From positions 1 through 25,135 of the forward strand of contig JBEGTT010000063.1 of the NCBI GenBank assembly GCA_041179245.1: DNA of 25,135 bases. The letters run 5' to 3'. Each line of letters begins with the position of its first letter. Positions within the stretch are counted from its first letter, which is position 1. Below the pieces are notes generated by a model, which saw only the letters and a list, made by a program, of their open reading frames with translations, was not told the DNA's origin and did no database searches. Shown here piece by piece: positions 1 through 7,627 of the stretch. The DNA comes from JBEGTT01 sp041179245 (GTDB taxonomy: Bacteria; Pseudomonadota; Gammaproteobacteria; Burkholderiales; Rhodocyclaceae). Position numbers and translations under genes: made by a program.

Positions 1-747
1 GCCCACCTAGCCCTGACCGCTCGCCAACAAAGCCAAACTCAGCAAAGCCAGCGCTTAACCGCCCTACAAGCAGCGCTGGAAATGGAAGAACCCATCAACC
101 GAATTGAATGTTTCGATATCAGCCATACCCAAGGTGAAGCCACCGTTGCATCCTGCGTGGTGTATCAGGATGGCGGAATGCGGAAATCTGAATATCGTCG
201 CTTCAACATCAAGGATATTCAGGCCGGTGATGATTACGCCGCCATGCGGCAAGCGATTGCCCGACGTTACGGCAAGCTGGCCGAAGGCGATGGCACAGCC
301 CCTTCCTTGCTCCTGATTGATGGCGGAAAAGGACAGGTCAGCAGCACAGCACAAGCACTGGCGGAAATTGGCGTCACACTGCCTATGCTTGGCGTTGCCA
401 AAGGTGAAGGCCGTAAGCCGGGGCTGGAAACCCTGATTTTTCCGGAGGAATATGGCAAAGCGCCGATCAATTTGACGCCCGAACACCCGGCCTTACACCT
501 GATCCAAGAAATTCGTGATGAAGCCCACCGCTTTGCCATCACCGGGCATCGCGCCCAACGAGGAAAAGCCCGCAAAACATCAAGACTTGAGGACATTGCG
601 GGTGTTGGCGCCGCACGACGCAAAGCTTTACTCAACCATTTTGGCGGGCTAGCCGGAATTCTTGATGCTAACATTGACCAGATTGCTGCCGTGTCTGGCA
701 TTAGCCGGGACTTAGCTGAAACGATTTATTCAACCCTACACCACTGA
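1..747 (+). CDS. uvrC: UvrABC excinuclease subunit C, C-terminal part
   Basis: This is the 3' end of uvrC; the reading frame is open from the first base, so the 5' part lies outside the window. UvrC makes both incisions around a lesion in nucleotide excision repair. What is visible is the RNase H-like 5'-incision domain, with the motifs CFDISHTQGE, LLLIDGGKGQ and DEAHRFAITGHR carrying the catalytic acidic residues and histidine. A terminal double helix-hairpin-helix follows (IAGVGAARRKALL and VSGISRDLAETI), which binds DNA. All expected motifs of this half are intact. The gene ends 10 bases before pgsA, an arrangement familiar from gammaproteobacteria. The stretch upstream of about residue 28 belongs to the same frame and is not a separate start. 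Confidence 0.97.
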   Translation, partial: AHLALTARQQSQTQQSQRLTALQAALEMEEPINRIECFDISHTQGEATVASCVVYQDGGMRKSEYRRFNIKDIQAGDDYAAMRQAIARRYGKLAEGDGTAPSLLLIDGGKGQVSSTAQALAEIGVTLPMLGVAKGEGRKPGLETLIFPEEYGKAPINLTPEHPALHLIQEIRDEAHRFAITGHRAQRGKARKTSRLEDIAGVGAARRKALLNHFGGLAGILDANIDQIAAVSGISRDLAETIYSTLHH

Positions 748-757
748 CGCCACCCTG

Positions 758-1366
758 ATGCCATTCAACATCCCCATCCTGCTAACCTGGCTCAGAATCC
801 TTGCCATACCGCTGTTACTCGCCGTCTATTTCCTGCCCCAGCACTGGCTAACGCCTGATGAAGCCAATATGGCCGCCACCGCCATTTTTATCGCCGCAGC
901 CATCACCGACTGGGCCGATGGTTACTTGGCTCGCAAGCTCAACCAGACTTCGGCCTTTGGGGCCTTTCTTGACCCCGTTGCCGACAAGCTGATGGTGGCC
1001 GCGGCCCTCATTCTGTTGGTGGACTTAGAACGAATTGGCACCCTGATCGCTTTCATTATCATTGGCCGTGAAATCACTATTTCAGCCTTGCGTGAATGGA
1101 TGGCCAAGATCGGCGCAGCGAAAAGTGTTGCCGTTTCCATGCTCGGCAAAATCAAGACCACCGCCCAGATGGTGGCCATTCCGATGCTGTTATTTCAAGG
1201 CGAACTGCTAGGGCTAAACATGACAACACTGGGCCAACCCCTGATTAACGTCGCCGCGCTTTTGACCCTTTGGTCAATGGTTTACTACTTGCAGAAGGCT
1301 TGGCCCGAGATCCAGAAGGTTGAACCAGCACAAAATCAATCCTCCCGCTCTCCAGATCAGCCTTAA
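758..1366 (+). CDS. pgsA: CDP-diacylglycerol--glycerol-3-phosphate 3-phosphatidyltransferase
   Basis: PgsA makes phosphatidylglycerol phosphate from CDP-diacylglycerol and glycerol-3-phosphate, the committed step toward phosphatidylglycerol and cardiolipin in the inner membrane. The protein has 202 residues, close to the usual length. The complete CDP-alcohol phosphotransferase signature is present: D51, D54-G55, A58-R59, G68, D72 and D76 with the canonical spacing. Hydrophobic segments lie near residues 5-26, 38-50, 78-88, 92-106 and 125-145. The start is the ATG 10 bases after the uvrC stop, so the two are probably co-transcribed. The last 122 bases overlap the 3' end of rnr on the other strand. 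The overlapped C-terminus is polar and probably dispensable. Confidence 0.95.
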   Translation: MPFNIPILLTWLRILAIPLLLAVYFLPQHWLTPDEANMAATAIFIAAAITDWADGYLARKLNQTSAFGAFLDPVADKLMVAAALILLVDLERIGTLIAFIIIGREITISALREWMAKIGAAKSVAVSMLGKIKTTAQMVAIPMLLFQGELLGLNMTTLGQPLINVAALLTLWSMVYYLQKAWPEIQKVEPAQNQSSRSPDQP

Positions 1367-3551
1367 CCAGCTTCACGCGTAAACGATCACCCAAGCGATA
1401 GCGCTGTCCGGTCCGTTCGCCGACCATCTGGTGCTTGGCCTTATCGTAGGTGAAGTAGTCCGCACCCATTTCGGACACATGTACCAGACCTTCGACAAAA
1501 ACCTCATCAAGGCCCACAAAGATGCCAAAAGCGGTCACAGCGGAGATGGTGCCACTGAACTCTTCGCCGATACGCTCCTTCATGTAATAAGTCTTGAGCC
1601 AGTTTTCGACATCGCGCGTGGCTTCATCGGCACGCCGTTCGGTCGCTGAACAATGCAGCCCAATCTGTTCCCAATCCCCAGGCGAATAAGTTTCTCCCGC
1701 CAACACTGCCTTGATCGCCCGGTGAACCAGCAAATCCGGGTAACGGCGAATAGGTGACGTGAAATGGGCGTAATGCTCATAAGCCAGCCCAAAATGGCCC
1801 ACGTTATCCGGGCTATACATCGCCTGCTTGAGCGAACGTAACATCACGGTTTGCAGCAACTGTGCATCTGGGCGCTCTTTAATTTTCTCAAGCAAGACCG
1901 CGTAGTCTTTGGCACGAGGGGCGTCTCCACCCCCAATCTGCAAGCCAATCTCACCCAAGAAGGCGCGGAGGTTGATTAGTTTTTCCTCCGATGGCCCCTG
2001 ATGCACACGGTACAAACAGGTATGTTTATGGTCGGCCAAAAAGGCCGAAGCACTGACATTCGCCGCCAACATACATTCTTCAATGATCCGGTGGGCATCG
2101 TTACGCACCACCGGTACAATGTTTTCGATCTTGCCTTCGGCGTTAAAAATCATCTGCGTTTCGGTAGTTTCAAAGTCAATTGCGCCACGCACTGTCCGAG
2201 CCTTAAGCAACACCTTAAAGAGCTTGTAGATTTCCTGCATCTGCGGCTGTAATGCTTGATGCACGTCCGATTCCGGTTTCACCGCTCCAGACAGCCAGCC
2301 CCATACTTGGTTGTACGTTAGCCGAGCCTTGGAATGAAACACTGCGGGATAAAAGGTGTACTCGGTAATTTCACCGGTAGCGGAAATTTGCATATCGCAC
2401 ACCATGGCGAGGCGTTCAACATCAGGGTTGAGAGAACAAATCCCGTTGGACAACCTTTCTGGCAACATCGGGATCACCCGACGCGGAAAATAAACCGAGT
2501 TACCGCGGTCCATCGCTTCCTTGTCCAGCGACATCCCCGGCTTCACGTAATGCGAGACATCCGCAATCGCGACGACTAAACGCCAGCCCCCACTTAACTT
2601 ATCTGATTTAACCGCGTAGACGGCATCATCAAAGTCACGCGCTGTTTCACCATCAATGGTGACTAAAGGCAGATCACGAATATCCCTGCGCTTCTCGCCT
2701 TCCCGCCAAGTCCAATCACCCTTACGAACCTTATCCGGTACTTTTTTGTTTTCTTCGAGCACAGCCTTGGAAAACTCAAACGGCAAATCATGTTTACGCA
2801 GGGCAATCTCAATTTCCATACCGGGGTCAGCGTAATTTCCTAGCACCTCAATAATCTTGCCAATTGGCTGCGAAAATTTAGAAGGCTGCTCAATAATTTC
2901 AACCATCACCACCTGCCCGGTTTGTGGCTTATTTTTAGCGCTGATTTTCTTTTCAGGCTGGACCAAAACGTCCTGTGTGATGCGCTTGTTTTCCGGCACC
3001 ACAATCACCACACCATGCTCGATCAAGACACGCCCAATCACCTTGCTATTAGCACGATCGGTGACTTCCACAATCGAACCTTCGGGGCGCCCTTTACGAT
3101 CTGTCCCAATCACCCGACCAAGCACTCGATCACCGTGCAGCACTTTCGACATCTGGCGCTGGTCGAGATAAATATCGGGGCTACCGTCATCAGGTAATAA
3201 AAATCCATAACCCTCTGGATGCCCCATCACCTTACCGGCAATCAAACTCACTTTTTCGGGCTGGATGTACCCGCCTTTACGATTACGCAGCAATTGTCCT
3301 TCTCGCTCCATCGCACCTAGTCGACGAGCAAATAAGGGAAATTCATCCGCATGAATGTCCAGCAATTTACACAGCTCACTAATTTCGAGCGGGCGGCCTT
3401 CATCCGCCAGAATCTGCTGGATAAACTCACGGGAAGGCAACGGATCTTGATAACGCTGTTTTTCCCGCTCAAGGTGAGGATCCTGCTGGCGTAATGTGCT
3501 TGTTTTGGTCTTTGTCTGAGGTTTTCTATTTTTGTTTTCGGTTGACATCAT
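1245..3551 (-). CDS. rnr: Ribonuclease R (3'-5' exoribonuclease)
   Basis: RNase R degrades structured RNA processively from the 3' end and takes part in rRNA quality control and trans-translation. The 768-residue protein has a basic N-terminal extension (about 1-35), a winged-helix region (about 38-95), cold-shock RNA-binding domains (about 100-260), the RNB catalytic domain (about 285-620) and an S1 domain (about 659-743). A basic tail of about 25 residues follows. The catalytic aspartates fall in TIDGETARDFDDAV (D300, D306, D308, D309). Two ATG codons in tandem (3551 and 3548) could each start the gene; only a weak purine stretch precedes them. The tail and the end of the S1 domain are read from the strand opposite pgsA. 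The start codon overlaps the -35 element of the tRNA-Leu promoter. Confidence 0.96.
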   Translation of the reverse strand: MMSTENKNRKPQTKTKTSTLRQQDPHLEREKQRYQDPLPSREFIQQILADEGRPLEISELCKLLDIHADEFPLFARRLGAMEREGQLLRNRKGGYIQPEKVSLIAGKVMGHPEGYGFLLPDDGSPDIYLDQRQMSKVLHGDRVLGRVIGTDRKGRPEGSIVEVTDRANSKVIGRVLIEHGVVIVVPENKRITQDVLVQPEKKISAKNKPQTGQVVMVEIIEQPSKFSQPIGKIIEVLGNYADPGMEIEIALRKHDLPFEFSKAVLEENKKVPDKVRKGDWTWREGEKRRDIRDLPLVTIDGETARDFDDAVYAVKSDKLSGGWRLVVAIADVSHYVKPGMSLDKEAMDRGNSVYFPRRVIPMLPERLSNGICSLNPDVERLAMVCDMQISATGEITEYTFYPAVFHSKARLTYNQVWGWLSGAVKPESDVHQALQPQMQEIYKLFKVLLKARTVRGAIDFETTETQMIFNAEGKIENIVPVVRNDAHRIIEECMLAANVSASAFLADHKHTCLYRVHQGPSEEKLINLRAFLGEIGLQIGGGDAPRAKDYAVLLEKIKERPDAQLLQTVMLRSLKQAMYSPDNVGHFGLAYEHYAHFTSPIRRYPDLLVHRAIKAVLAGETYSPGDWEQIGLHCSATERRADEATRDVENWLKTYYMKERIGEEFSGTISAVTAFGIFVGLDEVFVEGLVHVSEMGADYFTYDKAKHQMVGERTGQRYRLGDRLRVKLVKADLESGRIDFVLVQPSGSRAKPSASSKPLTKGSKARRR

Positions 3552-3569
3552 GGTTTCTTTCTTTAGAAT
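3542..3569 (+). promoter_or_regulatory. Sigma-70 promoter of tRNA-Leu
   Basis: A perfect -35 box TTGACA (3542-3547) is followed after 16 bases by TAGAAT (3564-3569) and a GCGCGC discriminator. Initiation is predicted near 3576, about 11 bases before the mature tRNA. The GC-rich discriminator is typical of stable-RNA promoters under stringent control. The -35 box lies on the first codons of rnr, which runs the other way. Confidence 0.8.
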
Positions 3570-3587
3570 GCGCGCTTCTTCGACACC

Positions 3588-3674
3588 GCCCAGGTGGCGG
3601 AATTGGTAGACGCGCTAGGTTCAGGTCCTAGTGGTGGTAACACTGTGGAGGTTCGAGTCCTCTCCTGGGCACCA
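3588..3674 (+). tRNA. tRNA-Leu (anticodon CAG)
   Basis: An 87-base class II tRNA with the CCA end encoded. The acceptor stem pairs GCCCAGG (3588-3594) with CCTGGGC (3664-3670). The anticodon stem pairs CTAGG with CCTAG around the loop TTCAGGT, giving anticodon CAG, which reads CUG leucine codons. A long variable arm and the T-arm GGTTCGAGTCC are present. The 3' end of this gene is a classic attachment site for tyrosine integrases, and an integrase stump lies 97 bases downstream. Confidence 0.97.
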
Positions 3675-3709
3675 ACAGAAGAAACAGAGCAGTCCTAGCA
3701 AGTCCAACA

Positions 3710-3733
3710 AACCCCGCCGTTGCGGGGTTTTTT
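3710..3733 (+). terminator. Rho-independent terminator of tRNA-Leu
   Basis: An 8-bp stem, AACCCCGC with GCGGGGTT, encloses the loop CGTT and runs into a T tract ending at 3733. It sits 36 bases after the tRNA CCA end and would close a single-gene tRNA transcript. Confidence 0.88.
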
Positions 3734-3771
3734 GTTGCCTGACTTTCCAATTTTTCGACGGGAAGCCCACT

Positions 3772-3855
3772 ATGCCCTTAGCAGATACTAACATTCGCAG
3801 CATCAAACCTTCTGACAAGCCCCTAAAGGTTTATGGCGAAAAAGGGCTTTGTTAA
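3772..3855 (+). pseudogene. Remnant of a P4-type tyrosine integrase (N-terminus only)
   Basis: Twenty-seven codons read MPLADTNIRSIKPSDKPLKV and then YGEKGLC before a stop. This matches the usual opening of DUF4102/P4-family integrases (MPLTDTAIR..KP..KPYK..DGGGLYL). The reading frame stops just where the conserved GLYL would continue, and no further integrase sequence follows. The stump starts 97 bases past the tRNA-Leu 3' end and points away from it, exactly where such integrases sit in integrated islands. I infer that an element once integrated here and was almost wholly deleted. The match rests on remembered family sequence and a short stretch. No second copy of the tRNA 3' end was found in the window. 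Confidence 0.7.
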
Positions 3856-3886
3856 TGAGATGGTCGCTTTAAGTATTTGTTGGCGA

Positions 3887-6193
3887 TTAGGCCGTAAGCC
3901 ACCGTAAACGACAATCACTTGGGAGTTTGTAAAAGTCATCCAGCGGAACAGGACGACTAAACAGGTATCCTTGGTATGCAAAACAACCCAACCCTTCGAG
4001 ACAGTTTCTCTGTTCTACTGTTTCAACCCCTTCTGCTATGACAGAAATACCAAGGGCGTTACCCAAAGCCACAATCGTCTTGGCGATCGCAACATCATTA
4101 GGGTCTGTCATCAGATCACGTACAAATGACTGGTCAATTTTTAGCTGACTAAGTGGCAGGCGTTTAAGGTACGAAAGCGAGGAATATCCAGTCCCAAAAT
4201 CGTCCAAGGAGAATCGGACCCCCCGATCTCTAAGTTCCTTCATTTTCTGGATGATCCCTTCCGCATTGGCAATCAACAAGCTTTCCGTAAGCTCCAGTTT
4301 TAGACGGTCTGGTGGGGTCTTGTACAAATCGAGCAGGCGTAGCACCGTTTCCACAAAATCGTCTTCGCCGAACTGTCTTGCACTAACATTCACTGCCAAA
4401 ACTAGGTGGCTTTTTTCAGGATCAGCGCCCCATTCGCTGAGCAATTTGCATGAGGACTCTAGAATTTGCTCACCGATTGGCAAAATCAAGCCACTTTCCT
4501 CTGCGATCGGAATAAATTCTGCGGGAGAAACAAGCCCTCGCTTGGGATGCTTCCAGCGTATCAAGACTTCTGCACCAATAATGCTTCCATCTGAATTGAT
4601 TTGAGCTTGGTAGTACGGGACAAGTTGTCCTGTTTCGATGGCTGTCCTAAGGCTCTCTTCTAGGCTGACACGTTCATTAATCAGCGCCTGTATCTGGGGG
4701 TCAAAAAATCTCCATGTATTTTTCCCGGCCTTTTTCGCCTCATACATGGCTGCATCTGCTTTTTTGAGAACTTCATCTGCCGTGGCACTTGCTCCATCAA
4801 GGAGTATCGCGCCAATGCTCATGGTCACTTCATGCCATTTAGACATGCTTTCCGAAGTTGAAGCATTTGGCGCACACAGGACAAATGGAGAGTTGAGCGC
4901 CAATTGCAGTTTGTGAATAATCTTTTCAATCTTTGCAACCGACCCATCCTTTCCGCCAAGCCGGTTGAGAATTATCGCAAATTCATCCCCCCCGATCCGG
5001 GCAATAGTGTCCTCTGCGCGGATATTCGCTAACAAACGTTTTCCAACCTCCTGTAAAAGACAATCACCTACTTGGTGGCCTTGGGTTTCATTGAGAAATT
5101 TGAAGTTGTCTATATCAAGAATCAATAAGGCCGCCACATCTTCGTGACGGCTACATTTACCAATCGAATCCTTTAACTGCTCAAACATATGCAGCCGATT
5201 AGGGAGGCGTGTGATTGGGTCAAAATTTAACAGGGACTCAATTTTTTCGGATGCATGCTTCTGGTTTGTTATGTCTGAGTAGGTGCCAGACATAATCAAA
5301 GCCACACCGTTTGAATCCCTTTCAAGAACCTTCCCCTTGGCATTGATCCAAGACCAGATACCCGACTTGCCAAGGCATCGTATTTCCATCTGAAAAGTTC
5401 TCGTCTCACCGGCAATATGTTGTTCCAGTGATTGCTGCATGCTGGGGAAATCCTCTGGATGAATGTACTTTGGCCAATTGATTGGAGCCATGTCAATTTC
5501 AAGATACTCATAGCCCAGCATTTGATAAAACCGCTCGCTAACCATGAACGCATTGCTGATCAAATTCCATTCCCAGAACCCCTGGTCTGAGCCTTCAAGA
5601 ACCCGAGTGAGTCTTTGCTGATTTTCATTGAGTGCCAGCTCCGCCAATTTTCGGTCATGAATATTTGAAACGCAGCCGATCATTCTCAGCGGTTGGTTAG
5701 TGGCGCTTCGTTCGATCACCGTGCCACGGTCGCGAACCCAGATAACGCTACCGTCCGTTCTAAGCATCCGATGTTCTGATTCATAGAAATCTGTTCTACC
5801 AACTAGCACATCGTTGATTTTGTTTAGAACGATTTCTTGATCTTCAAGAAACAACAAATTCTTAAATCCTTCAAGATCGTTTGAGATGGAATAACGGGTA
5901 TCCCCTAATAACTCATGCCATTTGTCATTGTGCACGACTGAGCCAGAGGTAATTTCCCAGTCCCAAATACCCTCTCCGGTTACAGCCAATGCTCCAGCTA
6001 ACCGTCTTTCGTTGTCACTCAGGATTTGCGGCGCCTCGATGCTTTTCGCTTTTAGCTTGAGAGCCACAGCGACAAGGCAGGCAAACGACGCAACAACAAT
6101 TAGATCGGAAGTTCCAGTGAACATTTGAGCTTGCCCATAATTATCAAATATATCAATAGATGCTGTATTTGTTAATTGGTTCAAGGTGAGCAT
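3887..6193 (-). CDS. Membrane-anchored PAS-PAS-GGDEF-EAL cyclic-di-GMP signalling protein
   Basis: A bifunctional-type diguanylate cyclase/phosphodiesterase. In the numbering of the 769-codon frame, one membrane helix lies at about 31-47. Two PAS domains with PAC-like ends lie at about 64-185 and 192-312, then a GGDEF domain (about 323-500) and an EAL domain (about 508-765). GGDEF is intact (402-406) and the inhibitory I-site RAED starts five residues upstream of its glycine. The EAL signature reads EVL (543-545), a common active variant; ELTES, DDFGTGYSS and AEGVET, which supply metal ligands and the catalytic base, are present. Both activities therefore look possible. The frame can begin at a TTG at 6196, but the ATG at 6193 is the likelier start. 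An FNR-type box lies 79 bases upstream, so oxygen may control it. Confidence 0.93.
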   Translation of the reverse strand: MLTLNQLTNTASIDIFDNYGQAQMFTGTSDLIVVASFACLVAVALKLKAKSIEAPQILSDNERRLAGALAVTGEGIWDWEITSGSVVHNDKWHELLGDTRYSISNDLEGFKNLLFLEDQEIVLNKINDVLVGRTDFYESEHRMLRTDGSVIWVRDRGTVIERSATNQPLRMIGCVSNIHDRKLAELALNENQQRLTRVLEGSDQGFWEWNLISNAFMVSERFYQMLGYEYLEIDMAPINWPKYIHPEDFPSMQQSLEQHIAGETRTFQMEIRCLGKSGIWSWINAKGKVLERDSNGVALIMSGTYSDITNQKHASEKIESLLNFDPITRLPNRLHMFEQLKDSIGKCSRHEDVAALLILDIDNFKFLNETQGHQVGDCLLQEVGKRLLANIRAEDTIARIGGDEFAIILNRLGGKDGSVAKIEKIIHKLQLALNSPFVLCAPNASTSESMSKWHEVTMSIGAILLDGASATADEVLKKADAAMYEAKKAGKNTWRFFDPQIQALINERVSLEESLRTAIETGQLVPYYQAQINSDGSIIGAEVLIRWKHPKRGLVSPAEFIPIAEESGLILPIGEQILESSCKLLSEWGADPEKSHLVLAVNVSARQFGEDDFVETVLRLLDLYKTPPDRLKLELTESLLIANAEGIIQKMKELRDRGVRFSLDDFGTGYSSLSYLKRLPLSQLKIDQSFVRDLMTDPNDVAIAKTIVALGNALGISVIAEGVETVEQRNCLEGLGCFAYQGYLFSRPVPLDDFYKLPSDCRLRWLTA

Positions 6194-6271
6194 CAAAAAG
6201 TAGGAGCACCTGTTAAGCAGCTAACTGTTTATCAATACCAATGGCCAAATCGATTTCTTCAACCAAGTAGA

Positions 6272-6285
6272 TTGATAATTATCAA
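6272..6285. promoter_or_regulatory. FNR/ANR-type operator
   Basis: The 14-base perfect palindrome TTGATAATTATCAA matches the FNR/ANR consensus TTGAT-N4-ATCAA at all ten defined positions. It lies in the 215-base divergent gap between the GGDEF-EAL gene and the SatP-type transporter. It is 79 bases from the start codon of the former and 123 from that of the latter. No convincing -10 box sits at the classical 41.5-base distance on either side, so which gene it serves, and whether it activates or represses, is open. The rest of the gap shows no other clear signal. Confidence 0.7.
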
Positions 6286-6408
6286 AGTATCTCGCTGCCA
6301 TTGGAATAAAGTCGCCCGCGATTTATGTGTATTTGATTTTGGTTCGGCCAAAATTAGTTGCATTGCCCTCACTGTCACCAGATAAAAATCTCATAGAGGA
6401 GTTGAGAC

Positions 6409-6969
6409 ATGGCAGAACAAAAATTAGGTAATCCCGCAGTTGTAGGGCTGGCTGGTTTTGGTCTTACAACAATGATTTTGCAGTTTCATAATGTTGGCTG
6501 GATGGGGATAGGACCCGTAATTTGGGTGGGATTGATTTTTGGCGGATTGGCTCAGATGATTGCCGGTCTGCAAGAAATGAAAACGGGTAACAACTTCGGA
6601 TATTGTGCTTTTACCGCTTACGGCTGCTTCTGGATTTCTTTGGCTTTATTGCTTATTGGTAACTACTTCAATATCTACGTATCTAGCAAAACTGATATTG
6701 GTTGGTTCCTCGTTGCATGGACTGCCTTCACATCGATTCTTTGGATTGGCTCGATGAAAATCAGCAGTGCCTTAGCCTTAACGTTTACGTTACTCCTCAT
6801 TGGATTTTTGCTGCTCGACTTCGCTCATTTTGGCTACCCAGAATTAACAGTAGTTGCAGGCTATGAATTGATGGCAACTGCTTTAATGGCTTGGTACATC
6901 ATGGCGCATTTGATTTTCGCAGATGTCTTTGGTAGGGATGTTTTGCCAGTCGGCAAGCCTTGGATTTAA
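6409..6969 (+). CDS. satP: Acetate/succinate transporter, GPR1/FUN34/YaaH (SatP) family
   Basis: An integral inner-membrane protein of 186 residues, almost the same length as E. coli SatP, which moves acetate and succinate with protons. Both family signatures are visible: NPAVVGLAGFGLTT near residue 8 and FGYCAFTAYGCFW near residue 64. The hydrophobic pattern fits six membrane helices. The ATG at 6409 has a good ribosome site (GAGGAG, 6396-6401). The gene lies downstream of the FNR-type box and 42 bases before an exported Cache-domain protein, probably in one transcript. Exact substrate is inferred from the family; the symbol is used in the family sense. Confidence 0.87.
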   Translation: MAEQKLGNPAVVGLAGFGLTTMILQFHNVGWMGIGPVIWVGLIFGGLAQMIAGLQEMKTGNNFGYCAFTAYGCFWISLALLLIGNYFNIYVSSKTDIGWFLVAWTAFTSILWIGSMKISSALALTFTLLLIGFLLLDFAHFGYPELTVVAGYELMATALMAWYIMAHLIFADVFGRDVLPVGKPWI

Positions 6970-7011
6970 GAGCCTCCTAAATTAACCCTATCAAAATTCT
7001 CAGGACTTACC

Positions 7012-7560
7012 ATGTCAATTCATAAAATATTAGTTTGGTTAGCTGCTGTATCGATGTCAGGTTTGTCGTTTGCAGGAAGCACCTCAGAGGAAATCTCAAC
7101 CCCAACAGAGGCAATTTCGAAGGTTTTGTCTGCCTCGAAGTATTTACAGGATAAGGGTGTGTCTGGGTTTGCCTCCCTAAACAGCAAAGACAGCACTTGG
7201 GTATGGAAGGACAGCTATGTTTTTGCATTTGATTGCAGACTTGACCGCATGGTCGCTCACCCAATGAGACCTGATTTGGTGGGGCAACCAATCATGCAAA
7301 TCACAGATAATAACGGCAAATATATTTTCAAAGAACTGTGTAAGATTGGCTCTAAACCTCATGGTGGCTGGGTTGATTATGTTTGGACAAAACCCGGAGC
7401 TGGACGGGTATCAAGAAAATTAACGTATACAGTAAAAGCTGACATAGCTTTCTCAACTGGCATTCAAGTTGCCGCAGGGATTTACGATGAGAAAATTCCT
7501 GTCGCTGAGCTTATTCAAATCACTGAAAAAATGTCAGACCCTGCGAAATACGCCCACTAA
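7012..7560 (+). CDS. Exported single-Cache-domain protein
   Basis: A small periplasmic protein of 182 residues with a clear signal peptide (residues 1-22, cleavage probably after SFA). The mature part matches the single Cache (sCache_2) fold. Features are the helix at about 30-50, then VFAFDCRLDRMVAHPMRPDLVG (67-91, with the AHP motif), GGWVDYVW (118-125) and the terminal VAAGIYDE strand. Cache domains bind small organic acids or amino acids, usually as the sensory part of chemoreceptors or kinases. Here the domain stands alone with no membrane anchor or signalling module. It follows the SatP-type gene closely, so a role as a periplasmic binding or sensing partner for acetate or a related acid is a reasonable guess, not shown. 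Confidence 0.82.
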   Translation: MSIHKILVWLAAVSMSGLSFAGSTSEEISTPTEAISKVLSASKYLQDKGVSGFASLNSKDSTWVWKDSYVFAFDCRLDRMVAHPMRPDLVGQPIMQITDNNGKYIFKELCKIGSKPHGGWVDYVWTKPGAGRVSRKLTYTVKADIAFSTGIQVAAGIYDEKIPVAELIQITEKMSDPAKYAH

Positions 7561-7627
7561 CGTATTTCAAGCAGCAAATTTTTCTCAAACTCCAGTTTCC
7601 GTCGTGCCGATGGAGTCACAGCGAAAT

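Noticed and set aside
3771..6200. Second copy of the tRNA-Leu 3' end as the far attachment site of the lost element
   Set aside because: No direct repeat of the last 15 or more tRNA bases was found by eye here or elsewhere; the short CTGGGCAC match near 8225 lies in serC and is too brief.
6340..6365. Sigma-54 promoter before the SatP-type gene
   Set aside because: The GG and GC pairs are 12 bases apart instead of 10 and the flanking bases fit poorly.
7545..7581. Terminator after the Cache-domain gene
   Set aside because: GAAATACG and CGTATTTC form an 8-bp inverted repeat across the stop codon, but the stem is A/T-rich and the T run starts eight bases later, so it is not a convincing terminator.
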